Numbered from the stretch's first letter, positions 18,460-28,247 are shown. The stretch: 64,000 nucleotides of DNA from Lachnospiraceae bacterium (GCA_009911185.1 QXWW01000001.1:186001-250000), one strand, 5' to 3'. A program made the numbers and translations. The notes: generated by a model from the letters alone, not told the origin.

Positions 18460-19752
18460 ATGAGAATATTAAAATTAACCGAAGATACGAAAAAAAACCT
18501 TCTGGAAGATCTTCTAAAACGCAGTCCAAACAGTTATAAACAATATGAAGACAGTGTCAATGACATCATTAATAAGGTGCGCAGCGACAGAGACAGCGCG
18601 GTTTTTTCTTATATCAGGCAGTTTGATGGAGCAGAAGTGAATGGCGCAAATGTCAGAGTAAGCCAAGCGGAGATCGACAAGGCATACCATATGGTGGATG
18701 AAAAGCTGATTGCCGTGATGAAGAAATCCTTAGAGAATATAAAAACCTATCATGAGAAACAGAAACAGTACAGTTGGTTTGACAGCCGCCCCAACGGCGT
18801 CCTGCTGGGGCAGAAGGTAACTGCTCTTGCCAGTGTGGGCGTATACGTGCCGGGAGGAAAGGCAGCCTATCCTTCCTCTGTATTGATGAATGTGCTGCCT
18901 GCCAAAGTGGCAGGAGTGGAAAAAATTGTGATGACTACGCCGTGCAACAGGGAAGGAAACGTAAACCCTGCAACTCTTGTGGCAGCGGATCTCGCAGGAG
19001 TAAATGAAATCTACAAAGTTGGCGGCGCTCAGGCAATTGCCGCCCTTGCTTTTGGAACGGAGAGTATCCCTAAGGTTGATAAAATCGTGGGGCCTGGAAA
19101 TATTTATGTGGCTTTGGCTAAAAAAGCGGTATTTGGGCATGTGAGCATTGATTCCATTGCCGGGCCAAGTGAAATTCTTGTACTGGCGGATGAAGAGGCA
19201 AATCCCAGATATGTGGCGGCAGATCTTCTGTCGCAGGCAGAACATGACGAACTTGCAAGCGCTATTTTAATTACGACAAGCCAGAAGCTGGCAGAGCAGG
19301 TATCACAGGAAGTTGATACTTTTACAGAAAATCTTTCCAGAAAAGAGATTATTGAGAAATCTCTGGAAAATTACGGTTACATATTGGTGGCAGAAAATTT
19401 GGCAGAAGCCATTGACACGGCAAATGAAATTGCCTCTGAACATCTGGAAATTCTTACTGCAGATCCATATGCGGTTATGATGCAGATCAAGAATGCAGGC
19501 GCAATCTTTCTGGGAGAATATGCCAGCGAGCCCTTGGGGGATTATTTTGCAGGACCGAACCATGTGCTTCCAACCAACGGAACGGCAAAATTTTTCTCAC
19601 CCTTAAGTGTGGATGATTTTATAAAAAAATCCAGCATTATCTCATATTCCCGAGAAGCGCTGGAGCCTGTATACAAGGATATTGTACAATTTGCCGAGTC
19701 AGAGCAGTTGACGGCACATGCAAATTCCATCAAGGTAAGATTTGAAAAATAA
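18460..19752 (+). CDS. hisD: Histidinol dehydrogenase
   Basis: HisD oxidises L-histidinol to histidine in two NAD-dependent steps using zinc. The 430-residue protein has the full-length family layout with VYVPGGKAAYPSSVLMN, VGPGNIYVALAKK, GPSEILVLAD and the zinc/active-site region LLSQAEHDELASA. The C-terminal GPNHVLPTNGTAKF is also typical. It is the third gene of the operon, with short spacing on both sides (20 and 11 bases). Confidence 0.97.
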   Translation: MRILKLTEDTKKNLLEDLLKRSPNSYKQYEDSVNDIINKVRSDRDSAVFSYIRQFDGAEVNGANVRVSQAEIDKAYHMVDEKLIAVMKKSLENIKTYHEKQKQYSWFDSRPNGVLLGQKVTALASVGVYVPGGKAAYPSSVLMNVLPAKVAGVEKIVMTTPCNREGNVNPATLVAADLAGVNEIYKVGGAQAIAALAFGTESIPKVDKIVGPGNIYVALAKKAVFGHVSIDSIAGPSEILVLADEEANPRYVAADLLSQAEHDELASAILITTSQKLAEQVSQEVDTFTENLSRKEIIEKSLENYGYILVAENLAEAIDTANEIASEHLEILTADPYAVMMQIKNAGAIFLGEYASEPLGDYFAGPNHVLPTNGTAKFFSPLSVDDFIKKSSIISYSREALEPVYKDIVQFAESEQLTAHANSIKVRFEK

Positions 19753-19763
19753 GGAGGAACGCT

Positions 19764-20357
19764 ATGTCAGCAAATAGAATTGGCAGGCAGCGCCGGAAAA
19801 CAAAGGAGACAGAAATCAGTCTCACCCTCAATCTTGACGGGAGCGGCGAGGCTGAAATTGATACCGGAATTGGTTTTTTTGATCATATGTTAGACGGATT
19901 TGCACGTCATGGTTTTTTTGATTTAGATGTTCAGGTGAAAGGGGATTTGATTGTAGATACGCACCATTCCATTGAGGATACCGGAATTGTGCTGGGGAAC
20001 ACGATCCGCTATGCCCTGAAGGATAAAAAGGGAATTAAGCGTTATGGAAGCTGTATTCTGCCCATGGACGAGACGTTGGTGCTGTGTGCTATTGATCTGT
20101 CCGGCAGGCCATATTTCTCCTTTGAAGGGGAATTTACGGCAGAACGGGTGGGATATATGGAAACGGAAATGGTGCGTGAATTTTTTTATGCTGTTTCTTA
20201 TGCCGCCGGAATGAATCTTCATATGAAAATTTTATCCGGCGCGAATAATCATCACATGATTGAAGGGCTCTTTAAGGCATTCGGACGCGCCCTGGATGAA
20301 GCGACAATCATAGACCCCAGAATAAAAGATATTATGTCGACGAAAGGTAGTTTATAG
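19764..20357 (+). CDS. hisB: Imidazoleglycerol-phosphate dehydratase
   Basis: HisB removes water from imidazole glycerol phosphate using two manganese ions. The 197-residue monofunctional form shows the paired metal-binding motifs [11 protein letters not shown] and [17 protein letters not shown]. The start [13 protein letters not shown] is family-like. It follows hisD by 11 bases and precedes the hisIE fusion by 8 bases. Its substrate is made by HisF/HisH, whose genes are not in this operon. Confidence 0.97.
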   Translation: MSANRIGRQRRKTKETEISLTLNLDGSGEAEIDTGIGFFDHMLDGFARHGFFDLDVQVKGDLIVDTHHSIEDTGIVLGNTIRYALKDKKGIKRYGSCILPMDETLVLCAIDLSGRPYFSFEGEFTAERVGYMETEMVREFFYAVSYAAGMNLHMKILSGANNHHMIEGLFKAFGRALDEATIIDPRIKDIMSTKGSL

Positions 20358-20365
20358 GTGAAGCG

Positions 20366-21646
20366 ATGGAATATAAGAACCTGATCGCTGTCATGTGTCT
20401 GAAAAACGGCATGGCAGTCACAAGCAGGGAAAATTTGCAGATTGCCGGAGACTGGAAGGAACTGGCAAAATTTTATAACGAGAGCGGAGTAGATAAACTG
20501 TATGTATTTGACTTGTCTGATACAGATATGGAGCATGAGATTAATCTTCATACCATGAAAGAGTTGTGCCGCATCGTTGAAATTCCAATCTATGGAGCAG
20601 GCAATATCAAACAGTTGGAGGATATCAAAAAAATCCTTTATGCCGGCTGTAAGGGCGCAATTTTAGACAGCGAAAACCATGACTTGATTCCTCTGGCACA
20701 GGAAGCAGATAAGCGGTTTGGAAAAGAAAAGATTTTAGTTTCTATGGAAACGGTGGACCTGATTTTTAAGCACGGAAAAGAAGTAAAGGAACATGTTCAT
20801 AAGCTGGTAGTGCTGAATGAGGATATCGTAGAATCTTTGGAAAATATTACCGATATTCCTTTCAGTGTAATCATTTCTGGCTGTGATAAAAATCGCTGGG
20901 TTGAAATTCTCAAAAAAAACTGTGTCACGGGAATTGGCGGCGATTACGTCAGCAGCCTGCAGACAGATGTGATGAAGCTGAAAAGATTTCTCTCATCAGA
21001 GGGAATACGTACACAGAAATTCGAATCTTCTATGGATTGGTCTGAATTTAAATTGAATGCAGAAGGATTGATCCCGGTCATTGTGCAGGATTATCAGACC
21101 TGCGAGGTATTGATGCTCGCCTATATGAATGAAGAGGCGTATACTACCACCCTGGCGCTTGGCAAAATGACATATTACAGCCGAAGCAGAAAGGAACTGT
21201 GGGTAAAAGGGGAAACCTCCGGGCATTACCAGTATGTAAAGTCATTGACCATTGACTGCGACAGGGATACGATTCTCGCCAATGTGTCACAGGTAGGGGC
21301 TGCGTGCCATACTGGCAATCCCACCTGCTTTTTTCAGGAGCTGGTCAAAAAAGAGTACATTACCAAAAATCCCCTGAAGATATTCGAAAATGTGTATAAT
21401 ACCATTGAAAAAAAGAAGGAACTCCCCAGTGAAGGATCTTATACCAATTATCTTTTTGACAAAGGACTGGATAAGATACTGAAAAAAATCGGGGAAGAAG
21501 CGACGGAGCTTGTAATTGCGGCAAAAAATCCGGAACCAGAGGATATTAAGTATGAGATATCGGACTTTCTGTACCATATGATGGTATTGATGGTAGAAAC
21601 AGGTATTACCTGGGAAGATATTGTAGAAGAATTAAATAAACGGTAG
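20366..21646 (+). CDS. hisIE: HisIE with an N-terminal degenerate HisF/HisA-like barrel
   Basis: The 426-residue protein has three parts. Residues 1-215 align by eye with the HisF/HisA TIM barrel. Residues 216-315 are phosphoribosyl-AMP cyclohydrolase (His[28 protein letters not shown], and cysteines in CDRD and [12 protein letters not shown] for zinc). Residues 330-426 are phosphoribosyl-ATP pyrophosphatase (His[15 protein letters not shown]). HisI and HisE look intact and carry out steps two and three of the pathway. In the barrel the catalytic HisF Asp11 (ACLDVKDG) is Cys11 (AVMCLKNG) and the second Asp (AIDAKR) is Glu (SMETVD), so isomerase or cyclase activity is unlikely. hisA, hisF, hisH and hisC are not nearby. 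Confidence 0.9.
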   Translation: MEYKNLIAVMCLKNGMAVTSRENLQIAGDWKELAKFYNESGVDKLYVFDLSDTDMEHEINLHTMKELCRIVEIPIYGAGNIKQLEDIKKILYAGCKGAILDSENHDLIPLAQEADKRFGKEKILVSMETVDLIFKHGKEVKEHVHKLVVLNEDIVESLENITDIPFSVIISGCDKNRWVEILKKNCVTGIGGDYVSSLQTDVMKLKRFLSSEGIRTQKFESSMDWSEFKLNAEGLIPVIVQDYQTCEVLMLAYMNEEAYTTTLALGKMTYYSRSRKELWVKGETSGHYQYVKSLTIDCDRDTILANVSQVGAACHTGNPTCFFQELVKKEYITKNPLKIFENVYNTIEKKKELPSEGSYTNYLFDKGLDKILKKIGEEATELVIAAKNPEPEDIKYEISDFLYHMMVLMVETGITWEDIVEELNKR

Positions 21647-22068
21647 ATGTTTGCCGCAGGCAGACAAGGGAAACTACTGTAACGTCTCCCTGCAAACCGG
21701 GATCCTGATAAGACGCTTTTTATAGCCTTATAAATGATGATAATATCTATAGGCAGCCGCTTCTTTATCATCAGCCGAATACAAAATATTTCCTGCTCAA
21801 ATAGTACATAGGTAAACAGGGCGGAATGCACATAACGGTCATCTGTAAATGGCATCCTGTCCAGATAGCGGTACGGAAGTTAGGATTTTGTGATGCTATC
21901 CGCCCAATATTTACAACATATGGATTTGATCCGTAATCTGTCTGGCTATCCCAATAATTACAGTTCATAAAATCTCCTTTTCAGTTCTCTGTACTATATA
22001 ATATGTAATGCAGGAAATTTAGTAACTCCTGCGTTGTCATTATTCTGCAATCCCGGTATATCACACAG
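21647..22068. other. Gene-poor stretch between hisIE and the tocopherol-cyclase-like gene
   Basis: Apart from the cupin fragment on the minus strand, this stretch holds a short hairpin directly after the hisIE stop (21649-21665, seven pairs around a GCA loop). It has no T-run, so it is not a convincing terminator. No other coding signal is seen. Confidence 0.4.
21771..21968 (-). pseudogene. Truncated cupin-domain gene, 5' fragment only
   Basis: Read on the minus strand, an AAGGAGA ribosome site precedes an ATG and 48 or so codons that resemble the N-terminus of a small clostridial cupin protein (YVVNIGRIASQNPNFRTA, then WTGCHLQMTVMCIP). In intact homologues this leads into the cupin core with its metal-binding histidines. 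Here the frame turns into unrelated residues and stops at 65, and I find no cupin core downstream. I therefore call it a decayed fragment. The family match is from memory and not from a search. Confidence 0.5.
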
Positions 22069-22914
22069 TCAGGAAAAGTATTCAAACTCAAAGGAAGCCC
22101 GGTCTGTTTCAAATGCAAACAGAGTACAGCCTTTTTTTCTAAATTGATAGAAAGCTCTGCAGCATATGCTTTCACGGATTGTCCTTATCATATTTCCCTT
22201 TGCAGGAGCCTTCAGCGGTTGTCCGGAGGCTTGAAGCAGCCGGACGCTTAATTCCAGATCGCCCTGTATGACCCGAACCGTCTTGTTTTGATTCTGGACA
22301 ACTCTGGCCCCCAGATAAGTAGCTATCCGGTATTCTGTTCCCCGCCACAGTATTGCCCCTATAATACCGGTAAAATGAATGCCCGATATAGGAATATCAG
22401 CAACTGACAGCATTAAAGTCCCATCCTTAAAAAAGCATTGCGTCCACAAATATTCTTTCGGAAATGACCGCCCCCTGTCTCCCTCCCAATATCCCCAGGC
22501 ATTTTGAAAAGAATATATCTGTCCATTGACAGACATATTTCCTCTGACTGTATGCCGCATACTCCACACGCTGTGCCGGCATTCCATAAACGGTACCAGC
22601 GCAAACGGTCCCATAATATCATATTTTAATCGGACCAGCCGTCCGAAATGCAATCTCCCCTGAATGCACATCTGCGGGGTATCTATGTTCAGACGGATCC
22701 CCTTTTCACCAAATTGGTTCTCTCCAATGAAAATATTCTTCCCAGTCCGTTTGAATGCATTTTTGCCAAATGTAACCGTCCATGCACCGCTGTCCGTAAT
22801 AACCTGGATAGAACACGTACACGTGCCTTTTGCGCCGTGAATAGCGGGTATTACCGCTAAAGTCTGTTCATCAGATTGACATTTTAAATACCAGCCATAA
22901 AAGAAATGATACAT
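22069..22914 (-). CDS. Tocopherol cyclase-like / lipocalin-fold protein
   Basis: The 281-residue protein starts YHFFYGWYLKCQ and contains WGYWEGDRGRSFPKEYLWTQC around residue 140 (shown here in part), a pattern typical of the tocopherol cyclase / hydroxyneurosporene synthase-like family (two lipocalin-like halves). It is beta-rich with no signal peptide. The bacterium would not make tocopherol, so the substrate is unknown; many Firmicutes carry members of this family without a known role. A GGAGAT ribosome site precedes the ATG at 22914. Genes on both sides are unrelated, so the neighbourhood gives no clue. Confidence 0.7.
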   Translation of the reverse strand: MYHFFYGWYLKCQSDEQTLAVIPAIHGAKGTCTCSIQVITDSGAWTVTFGKNAFKRTGKNIFIGENQFGEKGIRLNIDTPQMCIQGRLHFGRLVRLKYDIMGPFALVPFMECRHSVWSMRHTVRGNMSVNGQIYSFQNAWGYWEGDRGRSFPKEYLWTQCFFKDGTLMLSVADIPISGIHFTGIIGAILWRGTEYRIATYLGARVVQNQNKTVRVIQGDLELSVRLLQASGQPLKAPAKGNMIRTIRESICCRAFYQFRKKGCTLFAFETDRASFEFEYFS

Positions 22915-23382
22915 ATGCTTATCTCCATAATAAAATGATATTTATTTTTTCTCAAATAGGACGGGTTTATTCATTCCAGTTCCCGTTTTTTTGGCTGTCC
23001 GATATGATCTCATTAAAAAAGATTACGCCTGACAAGATTTTTAAATATCGCCAAATTTTATCAGCATTTACAGACAATTCAGCGAAACTCCTGTTGTTTC
23101 CTTGCTTTTCTCATTCATATGATTTTCCCAAACTGCGCAATCAATAACCAGTTTTTCTCCCTAAAACTCCCCCAAAAAGCGCGGTCAGACAGCTACAGGC
23201 CATGTATCTTTTAGGAAATATTTTGTCATGCGAATGCGTAAAAATAGTTTTTCTATAGAATAAAAAATGCACAGGCGAACTTTGTTTTATTGAGTGTTTC
23301 TAAGGTCTTTCATTGACAAAAAACATGCATTTTTTGACCATGAAAGTACTAAAATAGTACAAAGAGATATTAGGAGTAGGAT
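22915..23382. other. AT-rich intergenic region
   Basis: This stretch of nearly 470 bases separates the divergent tocopherol-cyclase-like gene and a small membrane-protein gene. I see no coding frame with a ribosome site. It contains the palindrome TTCTATAGAA (23251-23260) followed by AATGCACA, a motif that recurs near 61,640. Confidence 0.4.
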
Positions 23383-23715
23383 ATGGTAAAATCGATAGAA
23401 GAGAGTGCCAGAGAGCGCAGATGTTATATTGAGCAGGCCAGGGCTTCCTTTCAGGCGCCAGGCCAGGAGTACGTTACAGAACAGGAAGAGGAAACCGTTC
23501 CGGCAGGAAATGCAACGCTGGGAATCCGGCTCGTGATTGCAATTCTCCTCTTTGCGTGTTTTGTGTACTGTGACCAGGAAAAAGTCACGTTTCAGGGAAT
23601 CGGCGCCCAGGAGGTAGTAAAGCAGATTCAATGGAAACCCTTTCCCACAGAAAAAGTGGAAGAGCTTTTGGGAAATATCAGTATTTCCAGCAAACAGGAT
23701 GATAAAAAACAGTAG
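23383..23715 (+). CDS. Small single-pass membrane protein of unknown function
   Basis: A 110-residue protein with GGAG eight bases before its ATG. Residues 1-45 are charged and polar, one hydrophobic segment (about 46-64, IRLVIAILLFACFVYC) should cross the membrane, and the C-terminal 45 residues end in charged residues. No signal cleavage site or known domain is visible. The topology is uncertain; by charge the N-terminus could lie inside. It is followed after 100 bases by the radical SAM gene, which has its own promoter, so the two need not be linked. Confidence 0.6.
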   Translation: MVKSIEESARERRCYIEQARASFQAPGQEYVTEQEEETVPAGNATLGIRLVIAILLFACFVYCDQEKVTFQGIGAQEVVKQIQWKPFPTEKVEELLGNISISSKQDDKKQ

Positions 23716-23745
23716 TCTTCTGCAGTTTCCTGCAGATTTCAAAAG

Positions 23746-23774
23746 TGGACTTCCAGGACGTTGTGTGTTAGAAT
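23746..23774 (+). promoter_or_regulatory. Promoter for the radical SAM / RNase G group
   Basis: TGGACT (23746-23751) and TAGAAT (23769-23774) are 17 bases apart, and TGT precedes the -10 box as in extended -10 promoters. It lies about 40 bases before the TIGR03960 gene. Confidence 0.6.
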
Positions 23775-23816
23775 GAAAGAGTTAAAATAAGGCACAAAAG
23801 TAAAGGAGCACAGTGT

Positions 23817-25679
23817 ATGAACAAGCTTGCTTTGAGCGATGATATTTTAATGTCAATTGATAAACCTGCCAGATATATTGGCAATGAAGTAAATATGGTA
23901 CGCAAGGATCCCGGCAAAGCGGCAATCCGCTTTGCCATGTGTTTTCCTGACGTATATGAAATCGGAATGTCTCATTTGGGTATCCAGATTTTATACGACA
24001 TGTTTAACCAGCGTGAGGACGTTTACTGCGAGCGTGTTTACGCTCCCTGGAATGATCTGCACAAAATCATGAAGGAACGGCAGATCCCGCTGTTTACGTT
24101 AGAAACGCAGGAACCAGTAAAATGCATGGATTTTCTGGGAATTACTATTCAATATGAGATGTGCTATACCAATATTCTGCAGATTCTGGATTTAAGTCAG
24201 ATTCCCCTATTGGCAGGTATGCGGACAAACGAAGACCCCATTGTAATTGGGGGCGGTCCCTGCAGTTATAACCCGGAGCCTCTGGCAGATTTTTTTGACC
24301 TGTTTTATATCGGGGAGGGGGAGACACAGTATTTCTCATTGTTTGAACTATATAAATCAACGCGGGAGCAGGGCGGGAGCCGCCAGGATTTTTTACGTGC
24401 GGCCTGTAAAATACCTGGTATTTATGTGCCCTCTCTGTATGAAACGGGATATCATGCGGATGGAACGATCGCGGCTTTCAAACCCAAATATGAGGACGTC
24501 CCGGCGGTTGTACGCAAAGAAATTCAGATGGATTTGACACATACTTTCTATCCCCGTAAACCGTTAGTGCCTTTTATTAAGGCGACTCAGGACCGGGTAG
24601 TACTGGAAATCCAGCGCGGCTGTATCAGAGGCTGCCGTTTTTGCCAGGCGGGCATGATTTACCGTCCGACCCGGGAACGCGACCTTGAGATGTTGAAAAC
24701 ATGCGCCCGTGATATGCTGAAAAATACGGGACACGAGGAGATATCTTTAAGTTCTTTAAGTTCCAGTGATTACAGCCGTCTTCCGGAACTTATCAATTAC
24801 CTGATCGAATCCAAGGAAAAAGGGGTCAATATCTCTCTGCCCTCCCTGCGTATTGACGCTTTCTCCTTAGACGTGATGGGCAAGGTGCAGGATGTCCGCA
24901 AGAGCAGTCTTACCTTTGCGCCGGAAGCAGGTTCCCAGCGTCTGAGAAATGTGATTAACAAAGGCTTGACGGAGGAAATCATATTGAATGGAGCGGGACT
25001 GGCTTTTGCCGGAGGCTGGCAGAAAGTAAAGCTGTATTTTATGCTGGGGCTGCCCACAGAGACCGAGGAGGATATGAGGGAAATTCCGCGGCTTGCGGAT
25101 AAAATTGCCCGCCGCTATTATGAGATTCCCAAGGAAACGCGTCATGGGAAATGCCAGATTACCATCAGTACTTCTTTTTTCGTCCCCAAACCCTTTACCC
25201 CGTTCCAATGGGCGCCTATGTATGAAAAAGAAGAATATCTGGCGCGTGCGCGTATGGTCAATGAAGAGATGAAGATACAGTTGAACCGTAAAAGCCTCAA
25301 GTATAACTGGCATGAAGCGGACGTGACGGTCTTGGAAGGCGTTTTCGCCAGAGGCGATCGGAGATTGGGACAAGTTCTGTTAAGGGCATACGAAAAGGGC
25401 TGTATGTTCGATGCCTGGAGCGAGTGTTTTGACAACCAAAAGTGGATGGAAGCGTTCCAGGAATGCGGGGTTTCCATTGCATTTTATAATTTGCGTGAAA
25501 GAAGCGTGGACGAAATACTGCCCTGGGATTTTATTGACTGCGGCGTGTCCAGAGAACACTTAAAAAGAGAATGGCAGCGCGCACGCAAAGAGCAGGTTAC
25601 CCCCAATTGCCAGGTAGCGTGCAGCGGATGCGGTGCGGCCAGATTTCAAGGAGGTGTCTGCGTTGAACATCAGAGTTAA
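23817..25679 (+). CDS. TIGR03960 family B12-binding-type radical SAM protein
   Basis: The 620-residue protein has an N-terminal B12-binding-like domain (FAMCFPDVYEIGMSHLGIQ) and a radical SAM core with the cluster motif CIRGCRFCQAGMIYRPTRER near residue 265. The C-terminus is Cys-rich (CQVACSGCGAA), possibly for a second cluster. Its reaction is unknown. In Firmicutes it almost always precedes the DUF2344 protein and RNase G, as here, which suggests an RNA or translation role. The stop lies inside the next gene. Confidence 0.9.
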   Translation: MNKLALSDDILMSIDKPARYIGNEVNMVRKDPGKAAIRFAMCFPDVYEIGMSHLGIQILYDMFNQREDVYCERVYAPWNDLHKIMKERQIPLFTLETQEPVKCMDFLGITIQYEMCYTNILQILDLSQIPLLAGMRTNEDPIVIGGGPCSYNPEPLADFFDLFYIGEGETQYFSLFELYKSTREQGGSRQDFLRAACKIPGIYVPSLYETGYHADGTIAAFKPKYEDVPAVVRKEIQMDLTHTFYPRKPLVPFIKATQDRVVLEIQRGCIRGCRFCQAGMIYRPTRERDLEMLKTCARDMLKNTGHEEISLSSLSSSDYSRLPELINYLIESKEKGVNISLPSLRIDAFSLDVMGKVQDVRKSSLTFAPEAGSQRLRNVINKGLTEEIILNGAGLAFAGGWQKVKLYFMLGLPTETEEDMREIPRLADKIARRYYEIPKETRHGKCQITISTSFFVPKPFTPFQWAPMYEKEEYLARARMVNEEMKIQLNRKSLKYNWHEADVTVLEGVFARGDRRLGQVLLRAYEKGCMFDAWSECFDNQKWMEAFQECGVSIAFYNLRERSVDEILPWDFIDCGVSREHLKREWQRARKEQVTPNCQVACSGCGAARFQGGVCVEHQS

Positions 25680-26550
25680 ATTTCAAAAATACGGCGTCAT
25701 GAAGTTTATCGGACATCTGGATATGATGCGGTATTTTCAAAAGGCCATCCGGCGTGCAGGAATTGATATCGCCTATTCTGAGGGATACAGCCCCCACCAG
25801 ATTATGTCGTTTGCAGCGCCGCTTGGCGTTGGCGTTACCAGTGACGGGGAATATTTTGATATTGAAGTAAATTCGTCCATGAGCAGCCAGGAGGCTGTAC
25901 AGGCATTAAATAAGACCATGGTAGAGGGAATCTCCATATTGGAATACAAAAAGCTGCCGGACACGGCGAAGACCTCCATGTCCCTGGTAGCGGCGGCGGA
26001 CTATCTTATTTATGAAAAACAGGGCAGCCATTTTCTGGGGCAGCATTTTTTGGAGCTTCCGCAAAAAGTTCAGGCATTTTATGAAGGGCAGTCGGCAATC
26101 TGTATTACGAAACACACCAAAAAACGGGAAATTGAAATGGACGTAAAGCCCTTAATCTATGAAATGAAGGCATTAAACCTCAAGGATGCAGAAACCTTAC
26201 ATGAACTTGAGGTAAAAAATCCGCAGCTTCTGGCTTTGCCGGAGGATAGCAAAGAGGCAGAATGTCCGGCGCTTTTCTTAAAAATCAGTACAGGAAGTAC
26301 GGATAATGTTAAACCAGAACTCATTCTGGAAGCGTTCTGCCGGTTTCATCATCTGCCTTATGAAGAACTTAACTTGCAGGTACACCGCATGGAGGTTTAC
26401 GCGAAAGCGGATGAGATTCCGGTTAAAGGAGAACGAGAGCGTGATTCTTACCGGGCTTATCTGAATCGGCAAAAAAGGCTGTACCAGCAGAAAGGTATGA
26501 CTTTCCCGCAGTTTTTTCCGTTGGGAGAGCTTGGAGAAGATATCGTCTAA
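25663..26550 (+). CDS. TIGR03936 / DUF2344 family protein
   Basis: This 295-residue protein is the usual partner of the TIGR03960 radical SAM protein and is sometimes fused to it. It begins with the typical RVKFQKYGVMKFIGHLDMMR and continues with SEGYSPHQIMSFAAPLGVG. No catalytic motif is known. The start is a TTG at 25663, eight bases after AAGGAGG (25648-25654); the longer GTG frame at 25633 has no ribosome site. It overlaps the upstream gene by 17 bases, which suggests coupled synthesis. Confidence 0.88.
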   Translation: MNIRVKFQKYGVMKFIGHLDMMRYFQKAIRRAGIDIAYSEGYSPHQIMSFAAPLGVGVTSDGEYFDIEVNSSMSSQEAVQALNKTMVEGISILEYKKLPDTAKTSMSLVAAADYLIYEKQGSHFLGQHFLELPQKVQAFYEGQSAICITKHTKKREIEMDVKPLIYEMKALNLKDAETLHELEVKNPQLLALPEDSKEAECPALFLKISTGSTDNVKPELILEAFCRFHHLPYEELNLQVHRMEVYAKADEIPVKGERERDSYRAYLNRQKRLYQQKGMTFPQFFPLGELGEDIV

Positions 26551-26792
26551 GATTAATATCATGATTTTTGGCAGAATCAATTTCCGCGCAGGCAAGGTCT
26601 GCAAGGCTGCAGTTCAACCGTGCAGCGGGATATCGGACATTCGCTTCATTCATCAAATATCTATGCAGAAGCCACTGTTTGCTCTATTGTTCGCGGGAAT
26701 AAATTTTAAATTTAATTTTTGCTTTATCTTGAAAACTACATTTGGACAATTTGCTTTGCATTGATAATAAAAACTTTTTACAGGGGAACGAT

Positions 26793-27995
26793 ATGGGTTA
26801 CAAAGTTTTGGTCACTAAAATATACAAAGATAAGAAATGCTATATTGCCACGGCCCTTTACCAGGGACAAACGCTGCTTGAAATTCATCTGGATTCTATG
26901 GAAGAACAGAGCATTCTTGGCAACATTTATGTAGGAAGGGTAAAGGACATTGTAAAAAATCTCAATGCGGCGTTTATTGAAATTGCTCCTGGAACACCCT
27001 GCTATTATTCCCTGGAAACTCTGAAACGGCCTCTGTATGTAAAGAAAATTAACAGCCTGCACTTAGTTCAGGGGGATGAAGTTGTAGTTCAGGTTATACG
27101 TGAAAGCAGCGGCAGTAAGCCGCCTAAGGTCAGCACGAATCTGAATTTTACCGGGAAATATCTGGCGCTGACCAGTGAAAATACAGTGCTTGGAATTTCA
27201 AGAAAACTGGATCCGGAGATGCGAGAAAAATTAAGGAAAAATTTAAAATTTGATAAGCAACAAGAATTTGGAGTGATTGTGCGCACAAATGCAGCTTCGG
27301 CATCAACGGAAGAAATTATGGAAGAATACGAAAAACTAAAACAGGAATATTTTTCTATTAAAAATACTGCTGTCTACCGGACTGTTTTTAGTTGTTTAAG
27401 GCAGGGGGAACCGGAGTATCTGCGTGCGCTGCAGGATTTGAATCCAGAGCAGGTGGACGGGATCTTAACCGATGATCTGCAATTATTTCAGCAGTTAAAT
27501 CAGTATTTTTCGAGGATTGACGAAAAGTTAAAGTCTAAGTTTACTTTTTATGAGGATGAATTATTAAGCCTGAGCAAACTTTATAGTTTGGAGATTAGAT
27601 TAAAGGAAGCGTTACAGGAACGTGTGTGGATGAAATCCGGTGGTTATCTCGTTATCCAGCCTACCGAAGCCTTAACAGTGATTGATGTCAATTCAGGGAA
27701 AAGTATTGCCAAAAAGCGTGCGGCGGAGCATTATCTTAAGATTAATCTGGAGGCTGCAGAGGAGATTGCCCATCAGCTCAGGCTGCGGAATCTTTCTGGC
27801 ATCATTATCGTGGATTTTATTGATATGGAATCGGAAGAGCACAACCAGGCTTTGATGCAGGCATTGAGGGAAAGTGTCCGTACAGACAGCGTTCCGGTAC
27901 AGGTCGTGGATATGACAGGGCTCCATCTGGTAGAAATAACCAGGAAAAAGGTCAAAAAATCTCTGGCAGAGCAGCTCTGTGGTTCACATAAATAA
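26793..27995 (+). CDS. rng: Ribonuclease G/E family protein
   Basis: RNase G/E enzymes make magnesium-dependent endonucleolytic cuts in 5'-monophosphorylated RNA. The 400-residue protein has the S1-like RNA-binding region (GNIYVGRVKDIVKNLNAAFIEI in part) and the DNase I-like catalytic core with the two metal-binding Asp motifs LTVIDVNSGK and IIIVDFIDM. It ends soon after the core, so the C-terminal small domain of E. coli RNase G is short or absent. An in-frame ATG at 26742 lacks a ribosome site; AGGGGA precedes 26793. About 240 bases without a gene lie upstream. Confidence 0.9.
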   Translation: MGYKVLVTKIYKDKKCYIATALYQGQTLLEIHLDSMEEQSILGNIYVGRVKDIVKNLNAAFIEIAPGTPCYYSLETLKRPLYVKKINSLHLVQGDEVVVQVIRESSGSKPPKVSTNLNFTGKYLALTSENTVLGISRKLDPEMREKLRKNLKFDKQQEFGVIVRTNAASASTEEIMEEYEKLKQEYFSIKNTAVYRTVFSCLRQGEPEYLRALQDLNPEQVDGILTDDLQLFQQLNQYFSRIDEKLKSKFTFYEDELLSLSKLYSLEIRLKEALQERVWMKSGGYLVIQPTEALTVIDVNSGKSIAKKRAAEHYLKINLEAAEEIAHQLRLRNLSGIIIVDFIDMESEEHNQALMQALRESVRTDSVPVQVVDMTGLHLVEITRKKVKKSLAEQLCGSHK

Positions 27996-28019
27996 GAGTT
28001 GGCAGAAAGGATGTGCAGT

Positions 28020-28202
28020 ATGGGGAACTTATCGAATTGCGATTGCTGTTCCAATTATATTTTTGATGAAGATTATGAATGTTATACCTGCATGGTGAAT
28101 CTGGATGAAGATGAAATGGAAAAATTTATCACAAACGCCTTCCGCGAATGTCCGTACTATCAGCCGGACGATGAATATAAAATTGTTCGTCGCCAGATGT
28201 AA
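28020..28202 (+). CDS. Small Cys-rich protein (DUF6472-like)
   Basis: A 60-residue acidic protein with a likely metal-binding site formed by CDCC and CYTC motifs about 17 residues apart and a further Cys near residue 44. It ends YYQPDDEYKIVRRQM. Small proteins of this type are common in Lachnospiraceae next to RNase G; the name DUF6472 is from memory. GAAAGGA lies eight bases before ATG 28020, better than the upstream ATG 28011 or TTG 27999. A zinc-ribbon partner of RNase G or the ribosome is only a guess. Confidence 0.65.
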   Translation: MGNLSNCDCCSNYIFDEDYECYTCMVNLDEDEMEKFITNAFRECPYYQPDDEYKIVRRQM

Positions 28203-28247
28203 CGGAAAAGAGGCGCTAAGACGGATGGAAAATATTATGAAAATCAG

